A DNA stretch of 64,000 nt from Trichopria drosophilae. Its lineage: Eukaryota > Arthropoda > Insecta > Hymenoptera > Diapriidae. Below the pieces are notes generated by a model. That model was not told where the DNA came from. It worked only from the letters and a program-made list of their open reading frames with translations, and searched no databases. The position numbers and the translations under genes are program-made. Positions 32,911-47,490 of the stretch are shown piece by piece (within the stretch, counting starts at the first letter, position 1; every line of letters starts with the position of its first letter). The DNA lies in contig CM059586.1 in the NCBI GenBank assembly GCA_030407085.1, positions 83,883,501 to 83,947,500 on the forward strand, read 5' to 3'.

Positions 32911-35900
32911 AAAAATTCATTTTAAGTACGAATTAATTTATAATTTTTATTTGATTATTTATTTCTGATGTAATTTTGATGGCTAATTTAATATATTGCC
33001 AAGTAAGAGTGTCTATAAATATACTCGTTCCTATCTGCGAGATGGAACGAGTTTGTTTAAGATGACCGTCATAATTCTTTTTAATAATTAGCATTTTAAA
33101 CCGTTGAAAGTAATGTACATTTTAAAACGAAGAGTTTCCCCGGTTGTAAATATAACATGTCTTTGTTATCGGAAATGAAATTTTCATCCTTGTGGATAAT
33201 TACATGATATGCGTTGTGTACTCCGTTATATTTTGTATACTTTGGTAATTTGCGGCAAGCTCTAGCGATGAAAAATGTTAGTCTGTGATCATTCAGTTGT
33301 GGACAAATAATTAAATATAGTATTCTTCTACCAAGTAATCCTTGCGAAAAAGTATTACGTAATGATTCGATTTGCTATGTAATTAAATGGTAGTTGGTAT
33401 TTTCTACGGTTATTGGTTCACATAGTAAATACTATACCTTACTTATATTCCCTGAATGTACACGTTAAATCTTAATTAGTCAAAAACTATTAGTTGCTAA
33501 TTAAATTTGTAATGACTTTTACTAATAAATTGTATAAATCATTCATTAGTAAAATTTAACTAATACGATTTTGCAATAAGATAAAAAAATAGAATTACTC
33601 ATTTGCATTTCACAAAAGGTAGTAGTTTTTAAAGTGTCATTTATATATTTTTTATATAGTTTTTATAATCATTTATTACTAACTATAAATGATTACTAAT
33701 TCAATTAGAGTCTGACATGCCATTCCTTCATTAGTAGTTTTTATTAATTAAGTCAGAGTGTTTTACTAATTTTTATTTAATAATTGTAAATAATAAGCAG
33801 AAAATTTTAGATTAGTAAAGTAATACATTTATACATAGCTCACTAAATCGCCAGTGAATTTTGTAGATTGAAAATAAAGCCACTCTTAAACAGTGACTTT
33901 TCATTGCATAAATGTTAATTTTCAGTTTTTGAGAGTAAGTTATCACACTTACACTTCAGGGTCTTGATTTATACTCCAATTCTTGATATTGTACTTTCTT
34001 TGTAAGAATAGGCCTTAATAAAAAAAAAATAAAATGTGCTATGCAAAGAATGTCGTTTTTGATTTACATTTTTAAAGGGAAAAAGTCTCCATGAAAATAT
34101 GACAGTAAAGTTCATATTCAAATATCATGCTTGTATATAGACATTTATTTACAACGAATAGAACACTTTACTAAAATAATTGTATATTTGAAAACGTGAC
34201 TCTGTCGCGGAAGTCTTTTAGTAAAAATAGTACATTTTTTAATTCAAAAAGATTTGATACTCTTTACAGACAACTTTTAACATGTAACAGAAAGAAGTGC
34301 ATTTAGTAAAGGACAAATCTTATGCGCTAAAATTTAAGCAAATTTAATTTGCACGAATTTAACGTAAGATTATTAAATAATCGATTTCAACAGTTAATAT
34401 AACTTTAATTTTCTTACTATATAAGGAAACTTTTTTTCTAGGTGTATCACAACTAATGTGAATTATATTTTGCAAAAAATGGTGTACTTTTGGTCACCAA
34501 ATTTCAGGAAATTACTCGAAAACTGCACTTTTTGTGCCGAAACGTTGTACTTTAATTACTTTTCTAAAAAAATATATATATTTATAAATTCGAATTTGAC
34601 AAGATTCAACTAAAAATCAAAATTCATTTGACAATATGTAATTAAGATACCAGAAATTAAATTTTGAAATAGTTAGATCCTTTCAAGTTTCATTTATAAT
34701 TTTGAGGTTACTTTAATAAAACGGCTTATCGTAACCTTTTATGGTACTGCAATTTTACTTCATTTTAACGAATATTTGTCGTATGAAATAAATTAAAAAA
34801 ATAAAAATACGTATTGCAGTAGCAAAAATAGTAATTTTTGGGGTTTGCTCATTCGAATAGCATTAAGAGAATTTCAAAAGATTGTAATTTGTTCACGATT
34901 TTGTCAAAAACATGTAAAAAGGGGAATTTTTCGGAATATTTTTTTTTAATATCGAACTTACGATCTGGTTTCGTGATTCAAATGAGCTGGAATCTATTCA
35001 AATCGTACACCAGTTAGTTGCATTTGATTGTTACACGGATTTAACCGTACTTCGACCGTATTGTTCGATAATAACGTCATAGCCTGGATAAATTACTGTC
35101 AAAGTGAAATAATTTTTCTTTAGGTTTTCAGATCAGTAATTGTAACTTTAAACATGGAACTTAAAAATTGACAATGACGGTTCCAATATGATGACGGAAC
35201 ATTTTTTAATTCATCAAATTTGTGTGGAAATACTTTTCTGGGGGTTCTAGGGTAGCTGAATAATATATTATTTGATTTTTGAAATTCAGAATAGTGAAAT
35301 AAGTTGTCAAACTTCACGTTAAATTTATGTATGGTCCTCAAAGGGTAAATTAAAAAAATCTTTATAATTAACATACAACAAACAAACTTAACATAAAGCA
35401 TGTAATTAATAGAAAGTAACAGTATAGAATCTTAGGTTTCATATTTTTAGGGTCTTATCTAACTAATATCTTGTACACATTTACAGAAATCATTATTAAA
35501 TTTATAGAAAACTTCAGTAGTAAAGTAATGAAATTAAATACAATAGTGACTGCTATAATGTCTTAATATGTCTTAATAGTTTATTTAGTTATTAAAAAGA
35601 AATCTAAAATGTTACAAAAAAATACAAATAAATGTCTAACTTTACTTTCTAAATTTGAATTATTCAAAAAACACTGCTATAAAACGGGTTTACTATAAAT
35701 TAATCAATTGTTAAATATCAAATTCTAAAGAATAACTAATATATTAGTAAAACTATACATTTATTTGTCTTTTTTTTTAAATATAGGATAAATACAAAAT
35801 CTTCTTATCCGTTGTTTTCTTTTCTTATAAGTGAAACAGTTTCATAAAACACTATACATCTATAAAACTATAAAACTATGCAATCGAATAGTCGATTGTA

Positions 35901-38900
35901 CTTGTCTAAAGTGAAAAATATTAGTCGACTACTACACATTTCATTTTTTATTAGTATTGAATTGAATGAGTATTCCACGTTTTGATTGCGAATTAGTATT
36001 TTTCAACTAATTCAAATTCAGAAAGTATCTGCAGTTTCTAATGATTTATATTTATATATATTCAAGTCTGTTACGTTAAGTCTAATGATCGTTACATTCT
36101 TAATTTGTTAACTCACATGAAATTATTTTAAAACTATAGGAATGGAACGAGAATAAACATTTCTGGGCATTTTCTACCTTTTTCTTTCCTTCTGAGGAAC
36201 GAGAATTGATGTGATTTGGATTTAAGCAAAGGATAGGGATGTAGGGAAATCAATTTTTATGCGACACCGGTTTTTATTGGTGGAATGCTGATTCACGATA
36301 TTCAAAATTACGTAAGAAAGCATACATTTGGAGGGAGGTAGACGGTCATTTTATGTGATTAAAATGCTTATTTTATACCGAAATATTTGGCGGTATCTTT
36401 CACATTTTCGTTCTCTTTTCAAAAAAATATTCTTGGTGATGAATTCGAAATATTTATGAGCTTTAGTATTCTAATCATGTTTAAAAAATCTGCAAATACG
36501 TTATAACAAAATACAAGTGTATTAATTGTTTGTTAGTAAGATGGAAAGATGTAACCCACTGAATTTTTTGCAGTTGTCAAATAAACTATTACAGATTTAT
36601 TTCCTTTGCAACCAAAAATATGCACATTTCGATGCGATTTAATTCGGATAAATCGATGTCAAATAAAGAAAATACTTTGCCCTTGAAATTTTTGTTGCAA
36701 AATGTACTTTTGTCTTTAATATGCAACATTTATATTGGACAAGATGTAAAATATAATATTGAGATATGATCTGAATTAAATATGTACAGTAAAAGATTTC
36801 TCAGCATATTTTTCATAAAACGTTAAAAGATGATAAAAAATAGAACTCACGAAATGCAATTATTTTCCATTTGTTTTGTTTCATAGTGACATAATTTATG
36901 AATTAAAATTATAAAGAAATCAGTGATATCAGTATTATTTTTATTATTTTGTCTTTAATCTGAGGAAAAATCTTTAACATATTCGTGACTTTATTTCATG
37001 GATTAGATTTATATCGCGACATTGCAATGATGCAATGCAAAAAAACTGTTCGGTGGCTTCAAAACATTAATAATTAAGAGTTTAATCAGCATTTTGATTC
37101 ATCTTCAATCATATTTTGAGATGGAAATGTTATGAGGATTAATAACTCCTAACTTTCTTCGTTAGTGTTTGGATTTTTAAAAGAAAGTAATTTTCATGAG
37201 TGATTTAATTTTTTTAATTAAACAAAGCACTTTTTTAGCGTTTTGATGAAATAATTATGGACAATTTGCCGTTTTATTCTCCCCAATAAATTGGAAAGCG
37301 CAAAATTGGATTTTGCACCTAGCACTCAAATATTTGTATAAAAGAAAAAAATATAAGGAAACTGATAATAAATCAAACTTTCTGAAAAATCTTCGGAAAG
37401 TCGGCTACCGTTTGAACCACCTTAAATCTTTATGGCTTTATAGTACAGAACTTATTAGTGAAATAACCAAATTGGGGCACAATTTCGGTTGAAAATTTTT
37501 GGAAAAAATCGTATTGAATAGGAAGATTGCAATATTATTTCGTAAAGGAAATTTGAAATTCCTAAGATTCCAAAGACCTTCAGAGTTCTTCAAGGAGGGT
37601 TTTCAGATTTTGGCGATAAGTGCTATTTCCTTTCGGAATGCCGAGTCGCACTATCTATCCGGCAACTGTGTTTTCAGATTTAAAGATGTTGATGAACTTT
37701 GAAAGAGGAGGATCTCAGTTGTGTCCCTTTTTTCTCAAACTGACGAAAAGAACTGACCTCATGACGTCATCGGCATAACTTCCAAACTCGTTCTTCATAT
37801 AATTCTCGCAACGATTCGTGCCCCACGTAGAGTTCTGCGCCGTAAAAGATGTTCAGTACTGAAAATCAGTAAAAAACTTGTAACTACATTTTTTAAAATA
37901 CAATTTTAAGAAATAAATTAGTTTGAATAATTCTTGTTTATTATAGTTTGATTATTAATTTTATACACAATTACTGGAATAGCCATAAACATAAACATGT
38001 TTTGTACTATGAATGTTTCTGAGTTAGTTCAGCACTTAACTTGCTAAAGACATGAAATTATATGTACAATACTCTCTAAATCTGAATTAGTTACAACTGA
38101 CTAATTAAATAACAAAAAGTGGGTCGTTAATTCAATTGGTAATAATTTTTACTAAACAATAATGAAAATCTACTAATTTATTACTAATTCGAAAAACTTA
38201 AATATTTAGTTGCTATTTTTAGAGCAGTAGCATTTAATTAATAAACAATTACTATTTTCTAGTAAAAAACGACTTGTTGATAGTAATCCATTTTTCATTC
38301 CCGATTAGTAATTTTTAGCTCTAGCGAGTTATGCCAACAATAATGTTGGATCCTATTTTTTTCGCCAAAAAACTCTACAAATCACCCTTTAATAACCACC
38401 TCTATTAAACATAATTATTACCTCTTTACAAATCACTTGATTTACGTACTTGTAATACGTTTAAGCAGTTTGACCGGTTTAAAGTACTTATTTTCGAAAA
38501 AATTACAACTTGAATTAAAAAAAATTTGTGTAATTTCGAAAAAAATTGCCTTGTATTTAAAACTACTAAAAGATCATTAGTGATACGTAAAACTTACAAT
38601 AGGAAATTGTAGGTTTTGATTTTCTGAATAATTTTCGTTTCTTGTAAATTTGTAAATTTCTGTAGGACAAAAATGATCATAAATAGTAAGATGTCGAAGC
38701 CCTTTCAGCTTAAAACATTTTCCACCGGCAATTGTTTTTCTCTCATATTAACAAATATGTATTTCATATTATATCGGGTTATGTTAATTTCTTTACTATG
38801 GACAAATTTACATTATATTACTGCCAAATTCGGATTACGAACAGTTATTCACAATCTGATATTACAAATTGCTGATGCCTTAGATTACGAGATCTTTAGT

Positions 38901-41900
38901 CATTTTATGTACATGTTACAATTTTTATAACAATAACACCGAAAAATCGACGTTGCATTTTTCGCGTTTGCCAAATCTCTTATTACTTTCAGAAAGAGCA
39001 CAGAAATAATAAAATCGTCCTTGTTTTTAAACAAATGGATGATCTGATAATTTTTATATTAAAAAGAATTTAGTGATTATTTTGAAAGTAACATACATTA
39101 AATTCGTCAAAAATGCAGATTGAAATGCACTAACAATTTATTACTCAACGCGTGTTTATGTTACACATTAGCGCTACAGTCATATATGAACCAAAAGCAT
39201 TCATCTCGTACCGAAAACACCTGTTTCGTACTATACTACCTTGATTTTAAACTTTTGGTTTGCGAATGATGAATGGAACGAGAAAGTATTTCTGTATGCA
39301 TAAAAAATGGGCTCAGAAGGTATAAAATATTCCAAGTTCATTCAACCAAATTGTTATTGATATTGCAAGTGTCCAGAGAGTCACGAACTCTCAAATGATT
39401 TTTCACGTCTCATAAGGGGGTCGGTCATTGACACGATGATTCGAGCATTTTATGAAGTTGAGCTCGAGGAGAGATTTCCTGAAAATCATCTGAAAATTCC
39501 ACAGCAACGTTGCTTTTGCTCTTGAATCTGGCAATATTCAAGTACAATATAAGAGTCAAACGTTTCTGAACTAACAAAACTTTTTTTGTGAAAACGAGTT
39601 ATTTAACTCTCTGAGTCAGAGTGATCTATGCCAACACCAGAGATCTGATATAATGTGACCTATAGAAATTCTTTAGGGTTCAGTTATTGCATTCTGTGGA
39701 TGCAGCATGATGAACTATTCTTCAAGTTACGTAGGCGGCTCTGGGAGTGTTTCACGGAGTGGATTCATTCATCTTCAATATGTAAAAATGATTTTCCCCT
39801 TGATATCCCATGTTGCTGTTTCTGTAGGCCAACACTTGTGAATCAGAATGCCTCATAAATAATCGTCAGATTTTTTTAAATGGAATACGTATTAATGATC
39901 TTTTTTATTTTATTGTTATTTTTTTGAAATGAAGATCAAATCTCTTGTACACGCGACCTGGTTATCTAAAGTTTCGCGCACGTAATCTGTTTTTGTATTG
40001 TCGATGATCATTTGCGAGTTACGAAACGTTGTTTCAAGTTGCACGAACCAAAAAGCAGATGAGAGTAGGAATTTGTCATACATTGTAGTATTTGATTTTT
40101 TATTCAATTTTTATTACAAAATGTGGAAAAACTTAAGATGGAAGATGTAAAAAACCAGGAAAGATTGTAATGAAAATGTAGATGGTTTAAACTAATTTTG
40201 TTCTATTAATAAAGTGCGGGATGAACTTGCAAAATTTTGTACTGTTTCTTTTTATCTTTTGTCTAGTATTCTTAAAACATTAAAATACTGAATTACAGTA
40301 ATTATCTAAGAAAAATATATATCTCATTCTGTTGGTTTCATAGTAAATTAAGATTAGTAACGTCTACTTAAATTTTTTATTGCTTATTCTATCACCAAAA
40401 TAGTAATATATTTTAATACTTCCCTCTATGACTAATTCTATTTAGGCATATAGAAAATCAAAAGTTAAGCGAACAACTCAGAAATCGTTTAAAAATTCTC
40501 CTCTGCGTTGTGTTAATTTAATTACTATCAATATCAAAGAGAATTAATGTTAATGTAATTTGCGTTCGGTTTGTTTTAATTTTTTTAATTTTCTTTTTTC
40601 GACGATGGTGTGACTTTTTAGAACATTTAGTCCAATTATAAACCATATATTTTGTATTAAAAGTTTTTCTTTGTTATATTCTTTCCGTTTGATTCGTTCT
40701 TATACTCTATTCATTATTTTTTATTTATGGGATATTAAACATTTGAACGAATATACGTTAATATATTTATGACATTTATTATATGAAGATATAATGTTTC
40801 GTATGATTAGCTGACAGTTACAAAATAAAATGACACGTGACAATAATGAAACATCAACAAAAAATCAAAAGAATTACAGATATGTTGAAAATGCTGAAAG
40901 AAACAGATATTTATGACGGTTATCTCGACTACGAAATATTCAAATTTCTTTATGTTGAAGATCTCTGGACTTCTACATAAAGTAAGAACCTACATTTTTA
41001 TCAGATATTTCCATAACTTTTTTAGAATATTCATGCCTCGTCGTGTACTTCGAAAGGAATTTTGCAGTTCCAGAGTGGTTCAGTATTTTACGGCCTTAAA
41101 CTTTTTTCTTAGCGGTAATCATCTTAGAGACGATATTTCTAACATTGTTGATTGCGGTAGCTGTTCTCGCGTTTTTTGTGGCTTCCGTTTTTTATTCGTT
41201 CTCATACTTTCGTTGTCGGATGCGTAATACATTTTGCTTTTACTAACCATCAATTAGTTCCGTCATTTTAATGTATTTTACGCCGATAAGCACCGATGAT
41301 ATGTTAAAGGTACTAAATTTAGTATTTTTAGGGTACTAATTTAGTATTTCTATTAATTTTTTATTAAATATTTGTTAAATCGGTTGAAATAAACTTCAAT
41401 CATGAGCAAAGAATAATAAAGTTGAACATTTCAACACAAGAAAAAATGAACATATTGACAATTAATACTAAAACCCATGACATTATGTCATGTGTGAGTA
41501 ATTTTACGTGAAATAGATGAGTTATGTCTGAAAAAAGTGTAAAATTTTGATTAAATCCGCAGTCCTTAATGATAGCAAATATTGTACTAAATATTTTTTT
41601 AATGCAACATTCTTTGAGTTATGTATCGTATATAGTTGTGAGTAAATGTTTATGAGAATGAAATTAATTGTATTAATTAAACAAATGGTTAAACTACGAA
41701 GGATACCACAGACAAAAATATTTTCAACAATCTTTAGTTACGGACAGAGTCGATGTTTAATCGAATGCAGTACTCGGCTTAGGGGTTTTCCCGCAAAGGT
41801 GGTTTTACCTATACGCCATTGAACACACGAATTGGGGTACCTCCCAAAATGAACGTGTTCAGGTAATTTATGGAAAGACTCTTAAAAATGGTTGATCTCG

Positions 41901-43243
41901 TTATTTCGTGTTGAATTTGAAGTTTTGGTGGATTTAAACGAGAAAAATTTGAAAAGTCGAAATGTTCGAGAAAAACTATCGGTTTCAGGAAGATTAAGTC
42001 AGTTCATAAGACAGAACGAACGAGCGGATTTTCACTAACCTCGATCGAAATAGAATTTAAATTTTACTTTTTGAAAAATAATTAAACATCTAGAAAACAA
42101 TATTTTCTGAATATCGTTTAGTTTTAGTTAATCTTAACATTCTTGAAATTAGACAAACAAACTTTTTTGTAGGAATAAAATTGATGTACTTGAGAAAATG
42201 TAGTTTGGACGACTTAGTCGTTCTAGTATGCAGGAGTGGTAAATATGTAAATAAAAACACAAATAAATAAATTGAAAGTTTCTTCACTTTTTGGTCATTT
42301 TTCTATAATTTTATATGTCTGAGTAGAAAGTGATGGAAGTATTTGATCAGATTTTTGGAGGTTTATAAGTCTAAAGTAAAGCGATTAGCCAGAAACTCGC
42401 CTCATTTCCTGCTAATTCAAGAAAACTGAAATAATACTAAGGTTTGTTAAAAAGAAATCCTTTTATTTCAACTTTTGAGAAACTGTGATGTAATTCTTTA
42501 TGAATGCAGTTTTCTGTTAATATAAAAACAATATCTTCTCTTTTCTTTTATTTTATTTATTGTCAGCTCTGTACGGACATTGTTTATTTCGTGTGTCTGA
42601 ACGAAAAAATATCGAACTAAAACGATAATTTGTTTATAATCTTAAATGATTTCTTAATAGTTCCGTTTCATGCGATGTGAAATATGATCGGAGCTTGTTC
42701 TTATACTAATTTAACCCTTCTGCAATGGCCGATTATGCATCCCTGAAAAATGTGACGCAAAAACACGTGAATAAATTTTCAGAAATATTAATTTGTGTAA
42801 ACTGAAAGGATTGTCAAACCTATTCTCAAATTTCAAATTGAAAATTTCACATATTTTTGTTACACAATCATAGAACCACACAATTTAATTCGTTTTTTCG
42901 TGTGGATTGTAAATCATTTTTCAGGTCATAACCTATCGTGCAATCCATAAGGCCACGATTTTTAGCTTAAATTTCGCAAGCTATCTTGTTAGATGCGCGT
43001 AATTGCAAAATAACTTTCTTCTTTACTAAAGTTGTAATATACAGTGTCGTGGTTAAAATTAGTTGGGCAACTGAAAGGACATAAGGCAAAGAATAAAGAG
43101 GTTTTACATGAGAAAGAAGTAATCATTTTTTAAAACAATTGGAAAACTGTTATTCTTGAAAAATACTCATTCGGTATTGTGTTAATCATGATGTCGGTAA
43201 CTTCGAATTTTATTAAAGTAGCGAATCGGTATTTGATCGCCCT
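32911..43243. other. Long AT-rich non-coding region
   Basis: About 10 kb with no convincing exon. Clusters of TTACTAATT-type motifs occur near 33,480-33,850, 35,640-35,780, 38,090-38,320 and 41,310-41,360, which looks like diffuse low-complexity repetition. The 104-codon frame at 40913-41227 lacks domain or splice support. A repeat unit near 41,738-41,830 has an inverted relative near 46,655-46,755. Confidence 0.5.
41738..41830. repeat. Dispersed repeat, first member
   Basis: GGGTTTTCCCGC-type core followed by AAAGGTGGTTTTACCTA. The reverse complement, diverged, is at 46,655-46,755 (GGGTAAAACCACTTTTATGG, GGAAAACCCACG). Flanks do not align further. Confidence 0.45.
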
Positions 43244-43496
43244 TTAAAGGGATTCTAAACTGCTCCGACAATAAAGTAGAAATTTTCACTAAAAACCGTA
43301 AATAAACAATGACCGAATCGATTTTTCAAAATTCTGGCCCTGTGAGGATGATTCTAATCATCTATAGATGACATCCTATAAAATACCAAGGAAATTAATT
43401 GTCAACTGATCGAGAATTTTTGGAAATAAGTGGTTTTTACTGAAATTTAGTAGTGAAATTTCCTACCTTACCGGCAGACCGCTTTAGAGCCCCCTC
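43244..43496. mobile_element. MITE, GGTTCTAAAGTGCTC family
   Basis: Complete copy outside the tandem block. Left end TTTAAAGGGATTCTAAACTG leads to TTTTCACTAAAAACCGTAAA, and the right end is the complement of GGGGGCTCTAAAGCGGTC. It lies about 0.8 kb upstream of the first coding exon of the secreted-protein gene. Confidence 0.7.
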
Positions 43497-44329
43497 AACT
43501 TTTTTTTTACTGAAATTCACATTTCAGTCTAATTTTTAACTTGATTAAGGATTCATATTTACAGTTTTTAGTTTATGAAATGAAATCATCTACTTGCGTG
43601 ATCGGATCGATGCCAATTTTGAACCTAGTACAAAAATGAAAATGATTGCTTTACAAAAATCGGTCAATTAGAAGAAAACCATGTATTTTAACATAAAAAT
43701 GGATTTAGCTTCGTTCATATCAATTGATTAAAATTCAACTTATTTGTCCAATTCTAATTTATTTTAAAATTTTAATTTTACTAAAGCCGAAAATATTTGA
43801 AAGGCTCTGAGATTATGCCCCATTTATGTCCCGAAACATCCGATAACGAGAACAAGGCGTTTAAAGCGTAAAGTATATAAAATCGTAGATATTTTGTGGT
43901 GCTTGAAGCTGATTCTTAATTGTGAATTCAAGTACTGAAGACATCTAATGGCTTAATAGTACATTCCATGAAAGTGGACACATTAATAAACATTAATCCT
44001 CTTCGAAAATCGATCATATGAACTTTTGAGAATCATTTTTGTATACTTAAGTAACCCTAGAAGATAATAAAAAATACCCGAACCAAAATTACAAATGTAT
44101 ATTACCCCTTAAATTATGGAATAAATATTCGGACTTAAAAAAGTCCACAATCTCAAAAAAAAATGGTCAAGTCTGAACTTGAAGGACGATTGGAGTAAAT
44201 AAAAAACCATAAATTAGAGCGAACATTAAGTTACGAATAGAGTTATGATCTAATTTTAACTGTTACGAACGTAACAAGATGATGTCAAATGGAATTCAAG
44301 TTTAACCTTTTTTACTTTTTTGATTTCAG
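43497..44329. other. Intron end upstream of the secreted-protein gene's first coding exon
   Basis: AT-rich, ending in a TTTTTTACTTTTTTGATTTCAG polypyrimidine tract and acceptor at 44,329. The acceptor implies a non-coding exon further upstream. No other feature seen. Confidence 0.5.
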
Positions 44330-44532
44330 AAAGCGTGAAAATGAGACTAATGGTAAAATTCATTATTGTCCTCTTGGGGACATGCGGACATGTCATTGGA
44401 GAGAAAGAAGATGACGGAGGAGCTTCGGCCGCCTTTATGGAAGCAGCTCAGGCACTCTTTGCCAACAAGGAAACGATGGGGGGCCTTCAGGGCATGGCAA
44501 GTGCATTCATGCAGTCGGATGCTGGAAAACAG
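44330..44532 (+). CDS. Secreted protein gene, exon 1 (signal peptide)
   Basis: After a TTTCAG acceptor at 44324-44329, the start codon is at 44341 (coding part 44341-44532, 64 codons). MRLMVKFIIVLLGTCGHVIG is a clear signal peptide, followed by acidic EKEDDGG and an Ala/Met-rich amphipathic stretch (AAFMEAAQALFANKE, LQGMASAFMQSDAGKQ). An ATG at 44320 overlaps the acceptor and is rejected as a start. The exon ends at CAG|GTGCAT between codons (phase 0) and joins exon 2. Read through without splicing it would stop nine bases past HQAYN. Confidence 0.8.
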
Positions 44533-46654
44533 GTGCATCAAGCTTACAATTAATTTTGCATTAATCGTTAGTTGCGCGTAGGGCCAGCAATTTCTCTCGT
44601 CGTTTCCTCTACCTTACTCAAACCTATAAATTCCAACCAACTGCACCTGAAGCTGATCTTTTGAAAAGATGCTGCACCTAAAGAAACGTAGCCTAACTAT
44701 TTTCATTGTTTTGCAATTTTGCATACAACGTGCCCATTTTCGCATTTTTGTATTTTTTGCTATTTCATGATTTATTATTTTTTACTTTAAAAAATAAATC
44801 TTGAATGTTACAACCTTGCCTATATCGTAGTACCATTAGAGCATGAGCACACTACACGTACACTGAAAAAACTATCGATGTACAAGGATTTAGTAAAGCT
44901 GCCTTGTAAAATATGCAGCTAACTATACATTTTTTGTTAAAAACCCAAGAGCTTACCATCATAATGCATACCTACAAAATTTCACTTTTACCAATTGAAG
45001 AATGAGGCTGACTGTTGTAGATTTTTTACGTTATAAACGAATCTGACTACAAAATTGTTTCAACTTGTCAAGTTTTTTTTCAAATTGTAGTCAATTAATT
45101 AGTTATCCATGAGAATTTTGGTTAGGGAACCAAATTATTTATTTATTATTCGACAATCGCATCGCATAGTACACACTAGAGTCCATATTCATAAATCATT
45201 CGACGATTTTTTTTTTAAAGTATACAATTTTGCATTCGAGGCTTTTAGGCATCCAACCTGTAGTTTTTTTTAATTCTTCACTGAAAAAATCTACCTGAAA
45301 ATTTCAACTACTTTTGGGAAGTTGAAAGGAAACCACTTTTTCTATTTAGAATAACACTGCTGATGTTAATTTTATCATTTTTATTTAAGTTAAAAATTAT
45401 TAGTTAAATTTAATTACATATTTACCCAGAATTTAAAATTATTGAAGATCATGAAATGCTAATATGAAAATAAGGAACTACCAATAGCTTCACAAAAATA
45501 ATCTCAAAATATATCCAGAATAATTCTTAGTAAATTTTATTATTTTTTTACTAATCAACGTTTCAAGAAAATTTTATAAGTTACAGTTGCGTTCCTACAG
45601 AAGTTGAACATCTTTAGTTGAAGTTAAAAGTCAAGCCTCGAAGATGAAACTAAAAATGCTGTTTTGCTAAAAATCAACTAAAATTTTCATTTTCTTTCTT
45701 TTCTTTGCTTAAGGTATGTCATTTTTTGAAAATGAGTCAAATGAACTTCCCAAATTTCACTCTTTTAATAGTTGATTTGTGTTCTTTTCGGTCATAATTG
45801 CAACTCATAAATATTCGTTGAGGACCTATTGAAAAACTCGAAAAGTTAAAAATAAAGTTAATATAATTAAAAAATCATAACCATTAGCCTGTATTCATCA
45901 CGGCCAATCATCTATGGGTTTGAATCAAGTTTTAATGTCCTTATGAATATTGAACTGTTTAGATTTAATTTTATTACAGCTATTTGGAACTTAAATCATT
46001 GTAAGAATTTCTTGCGTATATGAAGGTATAAGTTCATTAGGTGCTAAGAAATTGGAAAAAGAAAATGCACAGATAATTCAACCCTTTTTACTTCGACCCA
46101 GACCATAGGTCACAAAAATGCAACACAAAATTTGTGTCCGTGATCTTGTAGGTCAACACTAGTTTTAAATTCAAATTGTCAAACTCTAAGGATGTTTTTA
46201 TTTTCAACTAGATTACCATAGTTGAAAACTATACAACTAAGCAAAGCTAACAAATTTCAGTTGAATTTTATATATATATAGAAATATAAGAAAATTTCAT
46301 TTAACCCGATATAATGATATCTATTCAACTGGTGATAATTGCCACAATCATTGCAACAAATACATTGATAGAAAAGTTTGTAAATTTAATCAACACTTAG
46401 GATAGTAGTGCGGGTGTACGAAACATAATGGCACTATAAATGAATGAACTTTTAATGTTCGCAGACGGAAAGAACAAGTTGATCGGGAGAATCTAAATGG
46501 CCGTGAAATTATTTAATTCGTCGGGAGAACCAATAAATTTCTTACGAATGTTCAGGGCTGATAGATTCACTAAATATCAATATTTTATTAAAATACCACT
46601 AAAATTCTGCTGAACCATACCAAGCACTGTTTACGTTTTACACGGTCACCTTCT

Positions 46655-46755
46655 TTTTGCTATAGGTACCCTCATTCGAGACATGGGTAAAACCACTTTT
46701 ATGGGAAAACCCACGTCTGCTGCCGCATTTAATCAAACGTGGATTCTGTTCACAA
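46655..46755. repeat. Dispersed repeat, second member (inverted)
   Basis: Inverted relative of 41,738-41,830. The two lie on either side of exon 1 of the secreted-protein gene. Confidence 0.45.
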
Positions 46756-47227
46756 CAGAAATACCTGTCAGTACATTGAAATTTAAATAACACTGGATAT
46801 TCCATGTAAATAACCATGTATTTGATTCTTGCATGTTTTATTTATATTATCTAATCCAGATTACCTAATCTGAAAAAATTGTATGCAACAAATTCTGATA
46901 GTTTTTGTGCAGCTGATCGAAAAGTAGTAAAGAGTAATAACCTTTTAACCCTCAATTATTTATCATTTAGCACTACATTCAACATTTAAAATCTATGAAA
47001 ATAATTCTGTAGAAGGTCTTTTTTATTGGCTGAATTTTATTATTTTACTCTTTCTATTATGGTGCTTGACACATTTTCAACTTAATTTTAATTTTTATAT
47101 TGAATGTTATTATATTGTAATATCTCTGAATATCACAAATGTCCTTTCAAAAATAATTTGGTCACTATAGATACGGGCAATGTCACAAATGTTTTGGAAA
47201 CCCCTACAGTAAGGAAACGTGACTCAT

Positions 47228-47490
47228 CGGGTGCGCCTCAAAAAACCCGACAAATCCCAAAACAGACGTTTCAAAAACCTGACATTTAAAAAAGACAGAC
47301 ATACAAAAACTCGAGATTTAAAAAAGACAGACATACAAAAACCAGACATTTCAAAATGCACACATATTTTGAAAGTCTATTCTTTGAAATGGCTAATTTT
47401 TTAAATGACTGGTTTTTGAATGTCGTTTTTTTTAATGTCTGGTTTTTCAAGTGTTTTGAGATTTATCGGATTTTTCAGGTGCACCCTCGT
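47228..47490. mobile_element. Palindromic MITE 1 with CGACA/AAAA repeats
   Basis: Ends ATCGGGTGCGCCTCAAAAAA and the complement of GAGGGTGCACCTGAAAAATC. Inside, each arm is a run of short CAGACAT-TTAAAAA units (at least four on the left) mirrored on the right. Same design as 50,094-50,308. Confidence 0.65.

Noticed and set aside
40913..41227. 104-codon plus-strand frame
   Set aside because: Phe/Ile/Arg-rich composition, no recognisable domain, no flanking splice signals. It lies in non-coding AT-rich DNA. A minus-strand reading was also checked and is broken by stops.
33480..41360. Recurring TTACTAATT clusters as a possible dispersed regulatory motif
   Set aside because: In DNA this AT-rich such motifs arise readily, and spacing and orientation showed no pattern.
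44320..44340. Upstream ATG (44,320) as the start of the secreted protein
   Set aside because: It overlaps the TTTCAG acceptor. The ATG at 44,341 gives a cleaner signal peptide right after the splice site.
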